Source of the DNA: Allium sativum
Taxonomy: Eukaryota; Streptophyta; Magnoliopsida; Asparagales; Amaryllidaceae
DNA length: 64,000 nucleotides
Assembly: GCA_030737875.1 (NCBI GenBank)
Contig: CM060919.1
Coordinates: 808,153,160-808,217,159 of the forward strand
Reading direction: 5' to 3'
The position numbers and the translations under genes are program-made. The notes under the pieces are model-generated. The model did no database searches. It saw nothing but the letters and a program-made list of their open reading frames with translations, and had not been told where the DNA came from. Positions 33,001 to 45,968 of this stretch are shown here, in pieces; position 1 is the first letter of the stretch; the number at the start of each line of letters is the position of its first letter.

Positions 33001-36000
33001 CTTAATGCGTTTACTTAATTTAAGTAAACTATTATTAACCTACTCTATTAACTCTACAGTCTTTTAAAACATTAGATACCCAAATATTAATTCTATTTTA
33101 AATAGAAAACTTCATAAACTCTGATAAGTTTATTTTAACCCATTTAGTTATGTTTCGTTAAATCTTCACTCCTTATTTAATATCATGAATTTAGTTCGAA
33201 TCTTAATGATTTAACTCGCCCACTTAATCACTTCATAATTAACTTCCGATTAAAAATCATTGCTTTAATCATCATTAATTAAAATAATAATAATTAACTT
33301 GAATATCAACTATGTTAAAATAGTTAACTTTGGTATTAACTACAAAATAAAACATTTATCATTTAAAAGCTTAATAAATAACTTCATTAACACTAAACAA
33401 TTTGATAATTACTATAAAATATAGTTAATCGAAGATTAACTAACATTTAACACTATTTGTTAAATTTTAACGAATATTTAATCAAACTTATTAGTTTGAT
33501 TCATTTAGGTCAAATTTATCCATTTGTCCATTTCCAATTAGAACGGTTGATTTTTCGCCAGCCGTACCTATCAGTTACTGTTAACTGATTTCCCATTTCC
33601 ATTTCCCTCTTAAATTAATTAAATAACTTAATTAATTTTAAAACGTCACTTAATTGTTTATAAAATAATTATTTAATCCCACTAACTCGTAGGTTAGTTT
33701 TTGACTGAGTTCACAAATCTCGTTAACAACATTAAAAATTCTTATTATAAAATATTTAATAATTTCTAATAAACCATGATTCTAACATATAATTATATTT
33801 ATAAACTTCTTCTCATTTAAATAAAATAAACTCGAAAAATTTAATTAAGTTATAAAATAAATTTATAACTTTAAACTACGTCAATTGGCCTGATGGCAGA
33901 ACGACATCTTAAAACAGTACATTTTAGGCCCTCACTACCAATCACTTAATTAGACTGTCAATTGATTTAAAACACAATAGGGATTAACATCTATTCAACC
34001 ATCCATATTCAAACAGTTTTGAATATCATTTGGTGTTCTAATTAGTTCATGGATCAACAAAGTAAAATAAACAATATACAAAATATTTTGAGGAATCCGG
34101 TCGGACCCCTCCAACCTGTTCTTCCCTACATCATGGTTATTATAACATTTCATGACAATAGATAATTTTAAATAAATAAATGATGACAATATAGTTAACA
34201 GCAATCATTAAATCAACCAATAGCAACCACACAGCCAACCAACCAATTTCTATTTTTACATGGATTTATCACATCATAGCAGTCTAGAAAAGTGTGAGAA
34301 TTAACTCACCAGTTATTTCAATTGACAGTTTTAGCGTTGTTTGTTCCATTTCATTTTAAACGCGCATTTAAAATTAACTGAAAATTCAACTGCGTCCAAT
34401 CGAATCCCAGTCAGTGCCATTGTCTAGATCTCATCTCTGCGATTCCAAAGCATCTGATTCCGCCTGAATCCGTTGATGTATGCAAAAGTTATCGCAAATA
34501 CTAGATTTAAATTGAATTAGAGATATGAATTAATTAATAAATAAATAATTACCTTTAACCCTTAATTACCCACCATATTAATTAACGTTGCCACGTCATA
34601 TTTGACATACGCGTTTTCTCCATTTCGGTTTACCAGAACCTGATCCTCTTCTTCCCTTTCTCCATATCTCATTCAACATCAGAAAGCACGGTGCCATCAC
34701 TCGATTACTGCTCACGCTACTGACCACCTAGGACCGTCGGACTACTACCTCTGCAACGGCCTGTCAGAGCCGCTCCTCCGCCCGAGAACCTCGACCACCT
34801 CCATACCCCAGTTCGCCGGAATTTGCCTCCAAACCGAACCCGTTCAACTTCCAAAATCCTCCGCCACACCTCATCGTACATCACCAGACCACCATCATTC
34901 GATCGGCGTCACCTCTCCCTAGGTTTCCACTTTAGACTTCGGACCCCTCGACTCGGTAATTGACCGGAAATTGGTCAAAACCGCCGGCAGCTTCAAGATA
35001 ATCCCCAAAACGTTGATCTCTAATCAACTATAATTTCCGATCACCACGGTTGTCGTTAGGTGATCTGACCAAAGGCAAAAATGACGACCTCCTTCCCCTC
35101 TATAACTTCGCCTCAGACCCCATCCACAAATATTCATTCAAATTGCCACAAATCCACAAAGAACGAAAGTAGAAATCCATGGTTTTAGGCCGATTCCGGT
35201 GACCACGGGTGTCCGATCACCCCCAACTTTTTACAGCAGGTAGGTATCGAGTTGATCTACAACTTTGCTTCAGGTCCTACTAGCCGATTCACGACAGAAT
35301 TGAAGATATAAATTATTTAAAAAAAGTGGACTTATTTGCAAATTTGTGAAGAATGTATGAACGGGAATGGAGTTTACTGAAGTGGCTGAACGGTGGACAG
35401 TATTCATAAATGGAAATAATATATTTTAAGTTGATTTGACGAACGATGATGACTAACGATTTTTATTTCATGTCTATCGCAATTTCTGAATGCCGTTTAT
35501 TGTTCCTGCGCTCACATACAAACTCCGTTCACTACGGAAATGGACGACATGGTATAATTTAACGTTACGGTCCTAATGAAACTTGTTTCATCGAATTCTG
35601 AGTCCGTTTGCTCAAATGGCGCTCGTTCACGTCCAAATGGTCGTTTTATTTGCATTTAATTTTGTTACGCTCACAAATTAACTCCGATTGAAATCTAGCA
35701 ATAATTTACTGTTACGGTCTCAATAAAATTTGTTTCGTCGAAAACGAAGGTCGTCTGAATAAAGTCCCCTTTTAAAGGCCCAATTTAAATTAAAATAAAT
35801 TAATTTAAAAATACTTCAATATAAATAAAACAAAATATTGAAATTGTCCATACTTGACCAGAATTTTATATAGATTCAAAGTAAAATATTCCCGGTTGAA
35901 ATCGAAGCCAATTCAATATTAAAAATATTTAATAACCCCTTATTTTATATAATAAATCGATATAATTTATAAAGGAATTCAGCGACTATTTTAAAATTTG

Positions 36001-36457
36001 ATACATAAAACAAAATCTACGCTATGTAAACTCGATTTTTCTCTTCTATTAGAAAAATATCGTCAAATAGATTCCGACGTTTCTTGTTTCGAGAAAATTC
36101 GACTTATATTGGATCCTGTACAGCCAATTAAAGTTCAAAACCCAATATTACGAACTGCCGCGCCGCTTCAGCTTTATTTATAATTAAATTATAAACTAAA
36201 CGTTATAACACCGTTTAATTAACGAATCGTTATTGAAATTTCAAAATAAACTAATATTTAACCATTTTAAATTTCCCGTCCACACTATATTGTAAATTCA
36301 ACATTTTCCATATATTTTGGAAATAAAATATTTCGATATTATTTATATTAATAACCTATTCAAATGATATGGTTAAATTCAATAATTTAAAATCAAACAA
36401 TATTTTAAATAATTAAAATAATTCAAATAACTAGCCAGAAAAATACGGGTCGTTGCA
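30007..36457 (-). repeat. LTR of the giant-LTR element (3' LTR in its orientation), 6451 bp
   Basis: Aligns end to end with 37641-44087. It includes a CCATTT microsatellite near 32620-32650 and a GC-rich block at about 34610-35300. The short frames listed on both strands are not conserved between copies beyond chance, so they are not annotated as genes. Confidence 0.93.
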
Positions 36458-36470
36458 TTCCTTCCCCCTT
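36458..36470 (-). promoter_or_regulatory. polypurine tract of the giant-LTR element
   Basis: Minus strand AAGGGGGAAGGA abuts the LTR end. The neighbouring CGAGGACGAAATT sequence also precedes the polypurine tract in the element at 49-59 kb. Confidence 0.8.
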
Positions 36471-37624
36471 AAAATAATTTCGTCCTCGAAATTGCTAAGG
36501 TAGAAAACATGTTGCAACCTATTATCTTTACCAAAATATTTAATTAAAACTCGGTTTTATTTTCAGAATTTACCCAATTAGTTTTAAAACCAAATTAATT
36601 CAAATAACCAAATTTCCCCAAAATCTTCAAAAAAAAATCTAACACCTTAAATTTTGGAAAAATTTTGGCAGAGTCTCCCCTGTACGGAGGGACATCTGCA
36701 ATATTGCAAGTTCAAGAAATATATATACCTCGACCAACACGGTCGGAAAAATTCAAAATCCAATCCCAAAATTCAAATAAAATCCCAAAATTTTATATTT
36801 GCGTAGGCGTACCTTTTTGCGAGTGCTGTTACACGATAAGCGATAAATTATACTTGCGCTTGCTTAATCAGCATGCCCAATTGGATCTAATTTGCCCCAG
36901 AATTCTCTTGGACAGGTTTCAAAATTGAAATAGCTTTTTTGCACCTGTTCTCAACTCCAGTAAATTTCATTAGTTTCCAAAACAAGGTCAATAATGTTTA
37001 AATATCCACATCATCTATTCCAACCAATTTTCCATACGATTCAATTGATTTTAACAATCCACTTATTTTTATATATGTTTCACTTGAATTTATTGTGTTT
37101 GAATTCATTTTCCATAAGCTCGACTCATTCATACTAGATGGATTCCAATCAAGTTTATACACCTTTAAGTCTATATTTATGCAACCATCCATCCAAACAA
37201 CCAAACATTTCATTCAAATTAATATTGGCGAGTATTTCTACTCCCAACTCAAGTCAAATACCTATCGACTTAAGCTAAATTTTATTTTGACATTACAATC
37301 CAAATATATATGATTCATTTTTTCTCAACTTAAGTTAATGTTTCATATTTTCATATTTAAAATATGAAATGTCCTCTGGTTGGTTTAATCCAACCTCATA
37401 ATCAACCCATTTCAAATCAACAATGGTAAATCTAATTTCCCACAATAATTTAAGAAAATTATTACCTTTACTGCTTTATAAAATATATTGGGTAAAATAA
37501 TTTTCAAAAGAATTTTATACCAAATTACAAATACGTGCTCTCATATATACACTCAACTCAATTTAGGATATTACTGATCCTATCCCTATTGAGTTACGCC
37601 ACAGAGCTAAGGCTATTACAAAAC
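36471..37624 (-). other. entire interior of the giant-LTR element, noncoding
   Basis: No gag, pol or other recognisable protein. It contains the stretch GGCAGAGTCTCCCCTGTACG near 36667. Short frames at 36665-36928 (plus) and 36998-37213 (minus) have no recognisable domain. Everything needed for movement must come in trans. Confidence 0.7.
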
Positions 37625-37640
37625 CTTGCTCTGATACCAC
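37625..37640 (-). promoter_or_regulatory. primer-binding site (initiator Met tRNA) of the giant-LTR element
   Basis: Minus strand GTGGTATCAGAGCAAGG next to the LTR. TGGTATCAGAGC matches the standard plant initiator Met primer site exactly. Confidence 0.88.
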
Positions 37641-40600
37641 TGTAATGACCCAAGGATTTTTGACCCCGAAAATCGACATAAAATCACCATGTCGACTATT
37701 CAAGCATCGAAAACACAGGATAGTTATGAGAAAGAAGTTAGAGGATGAGGAAAGAAAGAAAGAAATATTAGAATAGAAGAAGAGAAGAACACATTAGAAT
37801 CTCATAGCGGAACGAATAAATATAATATATCAAATCTCTTTATATAAAGAAACAGTATATACATACTAATCATCAGAGTACAACATATATCTGTCACAGC
37901 GGAAATACACTTTATATCTAATGGTGAAGCCTCCTGCTTCTAGCTCCTGTACTCCAGCGAAACCTAACCTGTAAATATACTCGGTCTGACCCGAGCACAT
38001 TTGAAGCAAAGCAAAATTCACCCGGATCAGTCTGGAATACTTTCAGTCATAAATTCATAACACATCAATTTGTTTAAGTTAGAAAATACTTTTTTAAACT
38101 CGAAGAATAATAGTAAGACCAGCCCACACATAAACACATACGGTTTTTTTACCTTACTATAACCCAAAACAAATTTTGAAATCAATATCATTTCTGATAT
38201 TATAATAATGTCTATCAAACCACAAATAAATATTTATCTAGTAGAACGGTTGCATCTCACGCTCTACATATATAGTATACAATCAAAAACCGCAGGCTCT
38301 TATTGGAGAATGGATTCCAACTATGGCAAGGTATGAGACCACCTTCCGACAATGTATCTCCGGAGATGAATACATCGGGGTTCAACAAGAACGTCTTGCA
38401 ACCCGGCTCACACATGACCGGTCCCTCATTTCTCTTGAGAGTACCGAATATATCATTACCACAGTTAGGGGCTAGCCAACTAAACCGATAACATACATAT
38501 AAAAATAAAAAGGGACAATCAAAGGCATTTGATTTCTCCAGATCAGGTAATGAAATACCCTTTTAATGGGTGCGACCCACATAGCCATCTACCTACCCGA
38601 TTTTGTGCCATTTCCCTGCTGATGAGGCTAGAGGTTACACTTATCATTCAAAATAGTATATCTCCATTCACTTTGAATGCCACATTGTCGTATCTTCCAG
38701 AAATCACTAATTGACTTCCACAAAAATACTCTAGTTGTCAAGCTAAAGAAGTTTCCATTCTATGCCAACAACTTGGTACGTTTGAAGACATCAACGTACG
38801 TGATCCCTTTGGAAAATACTCTGTTTGACATTCGTCCATACAAGTCATCCAGGAACAGGATGAACCGAAGGCACTCTCCTACCAGATCCTAGGAATCACC
38901 CTATAGATCAGTAGCGAGTAGTCCTTGCAAATCCGTAGATTTTAACCACGACAAAACCACAGTATATCTCTGGCCACTAAACCAAAGATTTTAAGTAGTT
39001 CTTCCGCTTTATAAATATCTACGGTCTTCAATTTTCTCCGTCTTTACCCCCTGCCAGTTAGTCGCGTTCGTACAGTTGATTCGAAGTGGTTTTGGGTATA
39101 GTTCCCATCCCGGTCTCTTCGAAACAACACGTCAAAAAGGTCCAAGAATAAGGTTCATTTGATAGTCGGTGGTTTAACTATCAAATCATAACAATGTTGT
39201 TCAGTACGTTGGCAGCTCAGGTCATTTCTATTAACATATTTCATTTAAAAACTATTCTGTCGATTCCTATGATCGATTTCACATTCTTACTTCAAATCCC
39301 ATTGTTCTCGTTATATTGAAAAACGATAATGTATCTTTCTTTACCAAACTCCATTTATTCTTTTTTTTTTCAAAACATCGCTGTATGTTCTCCAAACCCT
39401 TTCCATTTCTTTTATTTGGAAAATCACTATATATATATATTCTTATTTCAGAGGTATTAAATAGATTGATTTTTCAGCTTGGGTCCGACGATGTTAAAAT
39501 ATACATCGTCTACATTAAAGCTTACTGTTTTCTTATTGGCATTCAAAATCTTTCCATTACCCTTGCCATATTTTCTTTGGAATAACGAATTCCAAACTTC
39601 ACTCTTTATTTCCTTTGTCATGGAACATTATCATATTTCATAAAACATCATGTATTACCTTTTTATCTTGAAACATCGTTTGCATTTCAAAACCCTTTTG
39701 TACTTCTAATTTTTGAAAACATTATCATAGTTTATAAATGCTCCTTTCATTTCCTTTATCATCGGAAATACCGTTATATTTCTATTTAAACAACGGCATG
39801 GTCTAATTACCAAAATTCTCCTTTATTTCAATCAAAACGTTCTATTTAACCCAACTCTCAGGTGAACGCTATTTTAAAGTCATCGCCTTGGTTAATCTCC
39901 ATGTTACAACTTGGTTTCTATAATTTGAATTATACTTCAAATCATTTCTATAATCCTTTATTTTGTTTAAATAAAAGAAATTCCAATTATCAAACACTCG
40001 CTTTAGTTATTATTCCATAGAAGCAGTTATCTTTCTGATTAACTGGACTAGCATAGTTAATTCTTTTTAAAAGGTTATTTAAATAAATGATAAATTTTAT
40101 AAATCATATTTAACTCGACAATCACTTTCCTACCCATTACAGCTAATACTATCTCTCGATAATAATGAAGCCGTTAAAGTTGGGGTATTCTAATTACCTC
40201 TCAGACCTTGACCGACGACGCGCTTATCTTTAGATAATAGAAGTTTGCCACTCAAACAATTGTTATTCCATTTCCATTTCCATTTATTATGGTTTTATAA
40301 ACCATTTCCTCTTATTTGAAAACCCACTTTATAAGTCATTTCCTTTTACTTCATTAAGTAACTCTCTAATCTTAATTACTATTTGAATCCCGTATGATTT
40401 TTAGAAACCATATCATACATTGGCAATGGCCTTATAATCTCTCCACTTATGCTATTAAACTAACCAAAATCCTTTTTCCCGAATCCCTTTAACCATCCTA
40501 TTTAAATCACATCTATTTTTACTTAATGAAATCATGATGAAATTCCCTTTTTCCTATTGAACCATAGATTTCATTTACCATTTGTTTTAAACATGGTTTT

Positions 40601-42224
40601 AATATCACACATCCTTTTGGAAATTAGATTTCAATCTTAATGCGTTTACTTAATTTAAGTAAACTATTATTAACCTACTCTATTAACTCTACAGTCTTTT
40701 AAAACATTAGATACCCAAATATTAATTCTATTTTAAATAGAAAACTTCATACACTCTGATAAGTTTATTTCAACCCATTTAGTTATGTTTCGTTAAAACT
40801 TCACTCCTTATTTAATATCACGAATATAGTTCGAATCTTAATGATTTAACTCGCCCACTTAATCGCTTCATAATTAACTTCCGATTAAAAATCATTGCTT
40901 TAATCATCATTAATTAAAATAATAATAATTAACTTGAATATTAACTATGTTAAAATAGTTAACTTTGGTATTAACTACAAAATAAAACATTTATCATTTA
41001 AAAGCTTAATAAATAACTTCATTAACACTAAACAATTTGATAATTACTATAAAATATAGTTAATAGAAGATTAAATAACATTTAACTCTGTTTGTTAAAT
41101 TTTAACCAATATTCAATCAAACTTATTGGTTTGATTCATTTAGATCAAATTTATCCATTTCCAATTAGAACGGTTGATTTTTCGCCAACCATACCTATCA
41201 GTTACTGTTAACTGATTTCCCATTTCCATTTCCCTCTTAAATTAATTAAATAACTTAATTAATTATAAAACATCAATCAATTGTTAATAAAACAATTATT
41301 TAATCTCACTAACTCGTAGGTTAGTTTTTAACTGCAGTTCACAAATCTGTTTAACAACATTAAAAATTCTTATTATAAAATATTTAATAATTTCTAATAA
41401 ACCATGATTATAACATATAATTATATTTATAAACTTATACTCATTTAAATAAAATAAACTCGAAAACTTTAATTAAGTTATAAAATAAATTTATAACTTT
41501 AAACTACGTCAATTGGCCTGACGACAGAACGACATCTTAAAACAATACATTTTAGGCCCTCACTACCAATCACTTAATCAGACTGTCAATTGATTTAAAA
41601 CACAACAGGGATTGACATCCATTCAACCATCCATATTCAAACAGTTTTGAATATCATTTGGTGTTCGAATTAGTTCATGGATCAACAATGTAAAATAAAC
41701 AATATACAAAATATTTTGAGGAATCCGGTCGGACCCCTCCAACCTGTTCTTCCCTGCATCACGGTTATTATAACATTTCATGACAATAGATAATTTTAAA
41801 TAAATAAATAAATGATGATAATATAGTTAATAGCAATCATTAAATCAACCAATAGCAACCACGCAGCCAATTAACCAATTTCTATTTTTATATGGATTTA
41901 TCACATCATAGCAGTCTAGAAAAGTGTGAGAATTAACTCACCAGTTATTTCAGTTGACGGATGTAGCGTTGTTTGTTCCATTTAATTTTAAACGCGCATT
42001 TAAAATTAACTTAAAATTAAACTGCGTCCAATCGAATCCCAATCAGTGTCATTGTCTAGATCCCGTCTCTACGATCCCAAAGGATTTGATTCCGCCTGAA
42101 TCCGTTAATGTATGCAAAAGTTATCGCAAATACTAGATTTAAATTGCATTAGAGATATAAATTAATTAATAAATAATTAATTAATTACCCTTAACCCTTA
42201 ATTACCCACCATAATAACGTTTCC

Positions 42225-42936
42225 ATGTCAGATTTGACATACGCGTTTTCTCCACTTCGGTTTACCAGAACCCGATCCTCTTCTTTCCTTTCTCCATATC
42301 TCGTTCGACACCAGAAAGCACGGTGCCATCACTCGATTACTGCTCACGCTACTGGCCACCTGGGACCGCCGGACTACTACCTCTGCAACGGCCTGTCAGA
42401 GCCGCTCCTCCGCCCAAGAACCTCGACCACCTTCATACCACAGTTCGCCGAAATTTGCCTCCAAACCGTACCCGTTCAACTTCCAAAATCCGCCGCCACA
42501 CCTCATCGTACATCACCAGACCGCCATCATTCGATCGGCGTCACCTCTCCTTAGGTTTCCACTTCGGACCCCTCAACTCCCTAATTGGCCGGAAATTCGT
42601 CAAAACCGCCGGTAGCTTCAAGAAAATCCCTAAAACGTTGATCTCTGATCAACTATAATTTCCGATCACCACGGTCGTCGTTAGGTGATCCGACCAAAGA
42701 CAAAAATGTCGACCTCCTTCCCCTCTATAACTTCGCCTCAGACCCCATCCACAAATGTTCATTCAAATTGCCATAAATCCACCAAGAATGAAAGTAGAAA
42801 TCCACGGTTTCAGGCCGATTCTGGTGACCAAAGGTGTCCGATCACCCCCAACTTTTTACAGCAGGTTGGTATCGAGCTGATCTACAACTTTGCTTCAGGT
42901 CCTACTAGCCGATTCACGACAGAATTAAAGATATAA
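42225..42936 (-). other. GC-rich leader-like block in the giant LTR
   Basis: About 700 bp of GC-rich sequence downstream (minus strand) of the TATA box at 43026. The counterpart is at about 34610-35300. Plus-strand frames at 42225-42554, 42323-42658 and 42685-42936 are not kept in the other LTR copy, and no minus-strand frame of 60 codons exists. It may be an untranslated leader or captured host DNA. Confidence 0.5.
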
Positions 42937-43025
42937 ATTATTTAAGAAAAGTGGACTTATTTGCAAATTTGTGAAGAATGTATGAACGGGAATGGAGTTT
43001 GCTGAAGTGGTTGAACGGTGGACAG

Positions 43026-43035
43026 TATTTATAAA
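43026..43035 (-). promoter_or_regulatory. TATA box of the giant-LTR element
   Basis: Minus strand TTTATAAATA. The matching site in the other LTR (about 35401-35410) reads TTTATGAATA and is likely weakened. Confidence 0.5.
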
Positions 43036-44092
43036 TGGAAATAATATATTTTAAGTTGATTTGACGAACGATGATGACTAACGATTTTTATTTCATGTCT
43101 ATCGCAATTTCTGAATGTTGTTTATTGTTCCTACGCTCACATACAAACTCCGTTCACTACGGAAATGGACGGCATGGTATAATTTAACGTTACGGTCCTA
43201 GTGAAACTTGTTTCGTCGAATTCTGAGTCTGTCTGCTCAAACGGTGCTCGTTCACGTCCAAATGGTCGTTTTATTGGCATTTAATTTTGCTGCGCTCACA
43301 AATTAACTCCGATTGACACGCGACTTGAAATCTAGCAATAATTTACTGTTACAGTCTCAATAAAATTTGTTTCGTCGAAAACGGAGGTCGTCTGAATAAA
43401 GGCCCAATTTTAATTAAAATAAATTAATTTAAAAATACTTCAATATAAATAAAACAAAATATTGAAATTGGCCATACATGACCAGAATTTTATATAGATT
43501 CAAAGTAAAATATTCCGGGTTGAAATCGAAGCCAATTCTATATAAAAAATATTTAAAAACCCCTTATTTTATATAATAAATCGATATAATTTACAAAGGA
43601 ATTCCATAGCGACTATTTTAAAATTTGATTTGGACATTAAACAAAATCTACGCTATGAAAACTCGATTTTTCTCTTCCATTAGAAAAATATCGTCAAATA
43701 GATTTCGACGTTTCTTGTTTCAAGAAAATCCGACTTATATTGGATCCTGTACAGCCAATTAAAGTTCAAAACCCAATATTACGAACTACCGCGCCGCCGC
43801 AGCTGTATTTATAATTAAATTATAAACTAAATGTTATAACGCCGTTTAATTAACGAATCGTTATCAAAATTTCAAAATAAACTAATATTTAACCATTTTA
43901 AATTGCCCGTCCACACTATATTGTAAATTCAACATTTTCCAAATATTTTGGGAATAAATATTTCTATATTATTTATATTAATAACCTATTCAAATAATAT
44001 GCTTAAATTCAATAATTTAAATTCAAACAATATTTTAAATAGTTAAAATAATTCAAATAACTAGCCAAAAAAATACGGGTTGTTACAAAACG

Positions 44093-44733
44093 TAACATGC
44101 AGATAGCATAACATCACCCCATAGGTTATAAGGTAAATTAGAACTTATGAGCATGACATTAACCATTTCTACTAAAGTTCTAATTTTCCTTTCAGCAACA
44201 CCATTTTGTTGTGGTGTATATAGAGAGGTACATTAGTGAAATATACTGTGTTGTTTGCAAAACAAAGTAAATTCATTTGAAAAATATTCATCGCCACTTT
44301 CTAGATGTAACACTTTAATTTTAATTCCTAATCGTGTTTCGACTTCTGCTTTGTAAAATTTCAATTTATCAAGGGCCATATATTTAGATTTCATTAGATA
44401 TACATATGAATATCTAGTATAATCATTAATAAATGTTATATAGAACCGGTTACCACCATAGGTGATATGACTCTTTAAGTCACCTACATCTCTATATACC
44501 AAATCAAGCAAACAAATTTTCCTTTCAACAGATTTAAAGGATTTCCGGTGTATTTTTGCTTGAACACATATTTCACATTTAGGGATAGTGTCTAAATCAC
44601 AATCGGACATTATTCCTAATTTATGCATATTTTTAAGAAATTTATAATTAACGTGACCTAATCTACCATGCCATAAATTAACAGAATCAACAGTATAAGC
44701 AGAAGATTTTTTTATTAAGTTCAACTTAATCAT
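44093..44733 (-). pseudogene. copia integrase core and GAG-pre-integrase zinc region
   Basis: Integrase joins element cDNA to host DNA. The open frame 44233-44733 holds the His-His-Cys-Cys zinc region (WHGRLGHVNYKF, CEICVQAK), then the core: YRDVGDL with the first catalytic Asp, FINDYTRYSYVYLMKSK, and LHLESGDEYFS where LRSDNGGEY is usual, so the second Asp is lost. A stop (44233) follows HSIFH where Gln is normal. The reading then continues LYTPQQNGVAERKIRTLVEM to 44093, where the giant-LTR element is inserted. Confidence 0.88.
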
Positions 44734-44751
44734 GCCGTTACAAGAACTTCC

Positions 44752-45060
44752 CTATCCAATAAATTTGTTGTTCTTGGGTAACACTAACTTATCAGACTCA
44801 TACACCATCTTGAATCCTTTATTGTTAAGGTATCCAGAAACCAAATTCTTACGCATACCAGGTACATAAAATACATTGACTAATGTAAGAACTTTCCCAG
44901 AGTTGAATGTAAGTTCAACTGTGCCTTTCCCCAGAACTTTCCATGCAACTTTGTTTGTGCCAGTAACTTTGCTGCATTCCCTATTATTTTCTTCGTAAGT
45001 CATGCACAGATTACGGTCTTTGCAAATATGAATGGTTGCTCAAGAATCAAGCCACCAATC
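44752..45060 (-). pseudogene. copia protease with a stop codon in the active site
   Basis: The protease cuts the copia polyprotein. Minus-strand reading WWLDS, TGA, ATIHICKD, then an 83-codon frame ending with GTVELTFNSGKVLTLVNVFYVPGMRKNLVSG. The motif is the retropepsin DSGAT box, with the Gly codon changed to TGA. VPGMRKNLVS is typical for copia. A one-base-class change (GGA to TGA) would explain it. A further stop at 44752 separates it from integrase. Confidence 0.85.
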
Positions 45061-45960
45061 ATTATCAATGCCACTATTAGAGTTGGCCTCTTGTACATTA
45101 GCCACAAGCTTTTCTTCGACCACATTCACTTTTTATTGTTTCTTACGTAGACGATAGTCATAGGAATGGTTGTCGGGTTTGTTATAATAGTAATAGACAC
45201 CCTTCGTTTTGTTGTTCTTGGAATTATTTTTCTTCTTAAATTGTGTCTCATTCTTAGGCTTTAACTTTTCAGTAATTTCAACATTATTTGCCTTAGATTG
45301 AGACTCAGTTTGCGGATTATCATCTAGTTCGCGTTTACGAGAGTCCTTTTTAATACGAAGATAACGCTATAAACCGTCTAAACTATAATACGTTTCCACA
45401 TGTTTCAATTTTTTCTTATAATCATTCCAAGAATTAGGGAGTCTCGAAATAATAACTCCAACAACAAAAGATTCAAGGAAATCAATTTCGACATTTAAGT
45501 TGATTTACCAATTGTAATATTTCACTGACTTATCCAACTACAGACTTGTTGGCAACCATTTCGAAATTCATAAAATTACAAATAAGAAACTTTTTATTAC
45601 TTGCCTCAGATATGCGTTACTTGTTTTCTAATGCAGTCCAGAGCGCCTTAGCAGTTTCCAAGGTCCTATGAGCATTGTAGTCTGGAGTAGACAATGCATT
45701 CAGGATGTGCCCTCTGCATAGAAAATCGTCTCTTTGCGCTTTGCACGTTTAGCCTTTAGAGCGACATCATCCTTAACGATTTCCTTGGTATAACTTCTAA
45801 TCTGTCTTCCAAGATGTAGAACAATTTGACGGTGATCAGAAACAACTTCATGCTCTCTTGCCAACGAGTGAAATTTTCGCCATCAAATCACTCAAAACAA
45901 GTCAAATGCTGATTCATCACTCGTAGCGTGCTCAAACCTTTCATGGTTGATCTTATTGTC
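45061..45960 (-). pseudogene. decayed copia gag
   Basis: Recognisable pieces in shifting frames on the minus strand: FDGENFTRWQESMKLFL near 45880 (the usual copia Gag start block), ALWTALENK near 45640, NKKFLICNFMNFEM near 45590, and a zinc-knuckle position near 45190. The knuckle reads YYYYNKPDNHSYDY: every Cys is now Tyr, i.e. TGY to TAY changes. Many stops. Start codon near 45930 is uncertain. Confidence 0.75.
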
Positions 45961-45968
45961 TGAAAATT

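Larger units (their letters stand above)
30007..44087 (-). mobile_element. giant-LTR non-autonomous Ty3/gypsy-derived element, 14.1 kb
   Basis: Two LTRs of 6451 bp (30007-36457) and 6447 bp (37641-44087) enclose only 1183 bp. Ends are CGTAACGACC (first T lost) / TGTAATGACC and GGGTCGTTGCA / GGGTTGTTACA. The target duplication is AAACG at 44088-44092 with a diverged AAAAG at 30002-30006; its excision restores the copia integrase frame. A polypurine tract (36458) and an initiator-Met type primer site (37625-37640) fix the orientation as minus. Nothing coding is recognisable in LTRs or interior. LTR ends and layout resemble Tekay/Del chromoviruses, likely its helper family. LTR copies differ by a few percent. 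Confidence 0.92.
37641..44087 (-). repeat. LTR of the giant-LTR element (5' LTR in its orientation), 6447 bp
   Basis: TGTAATGACC to TTGTTACA. The GC-rich block lies at about 42230-42900. Neither copy has a nested insertion, so the unusual length is native. Confidence 0.93.

Noticed and set aside
42225..42936. Forward frames of 83-111 codons in the giant LTR
   Set aside because: They are antisense to the element, overlap each other in two frames and are not open in the other LTR copy.
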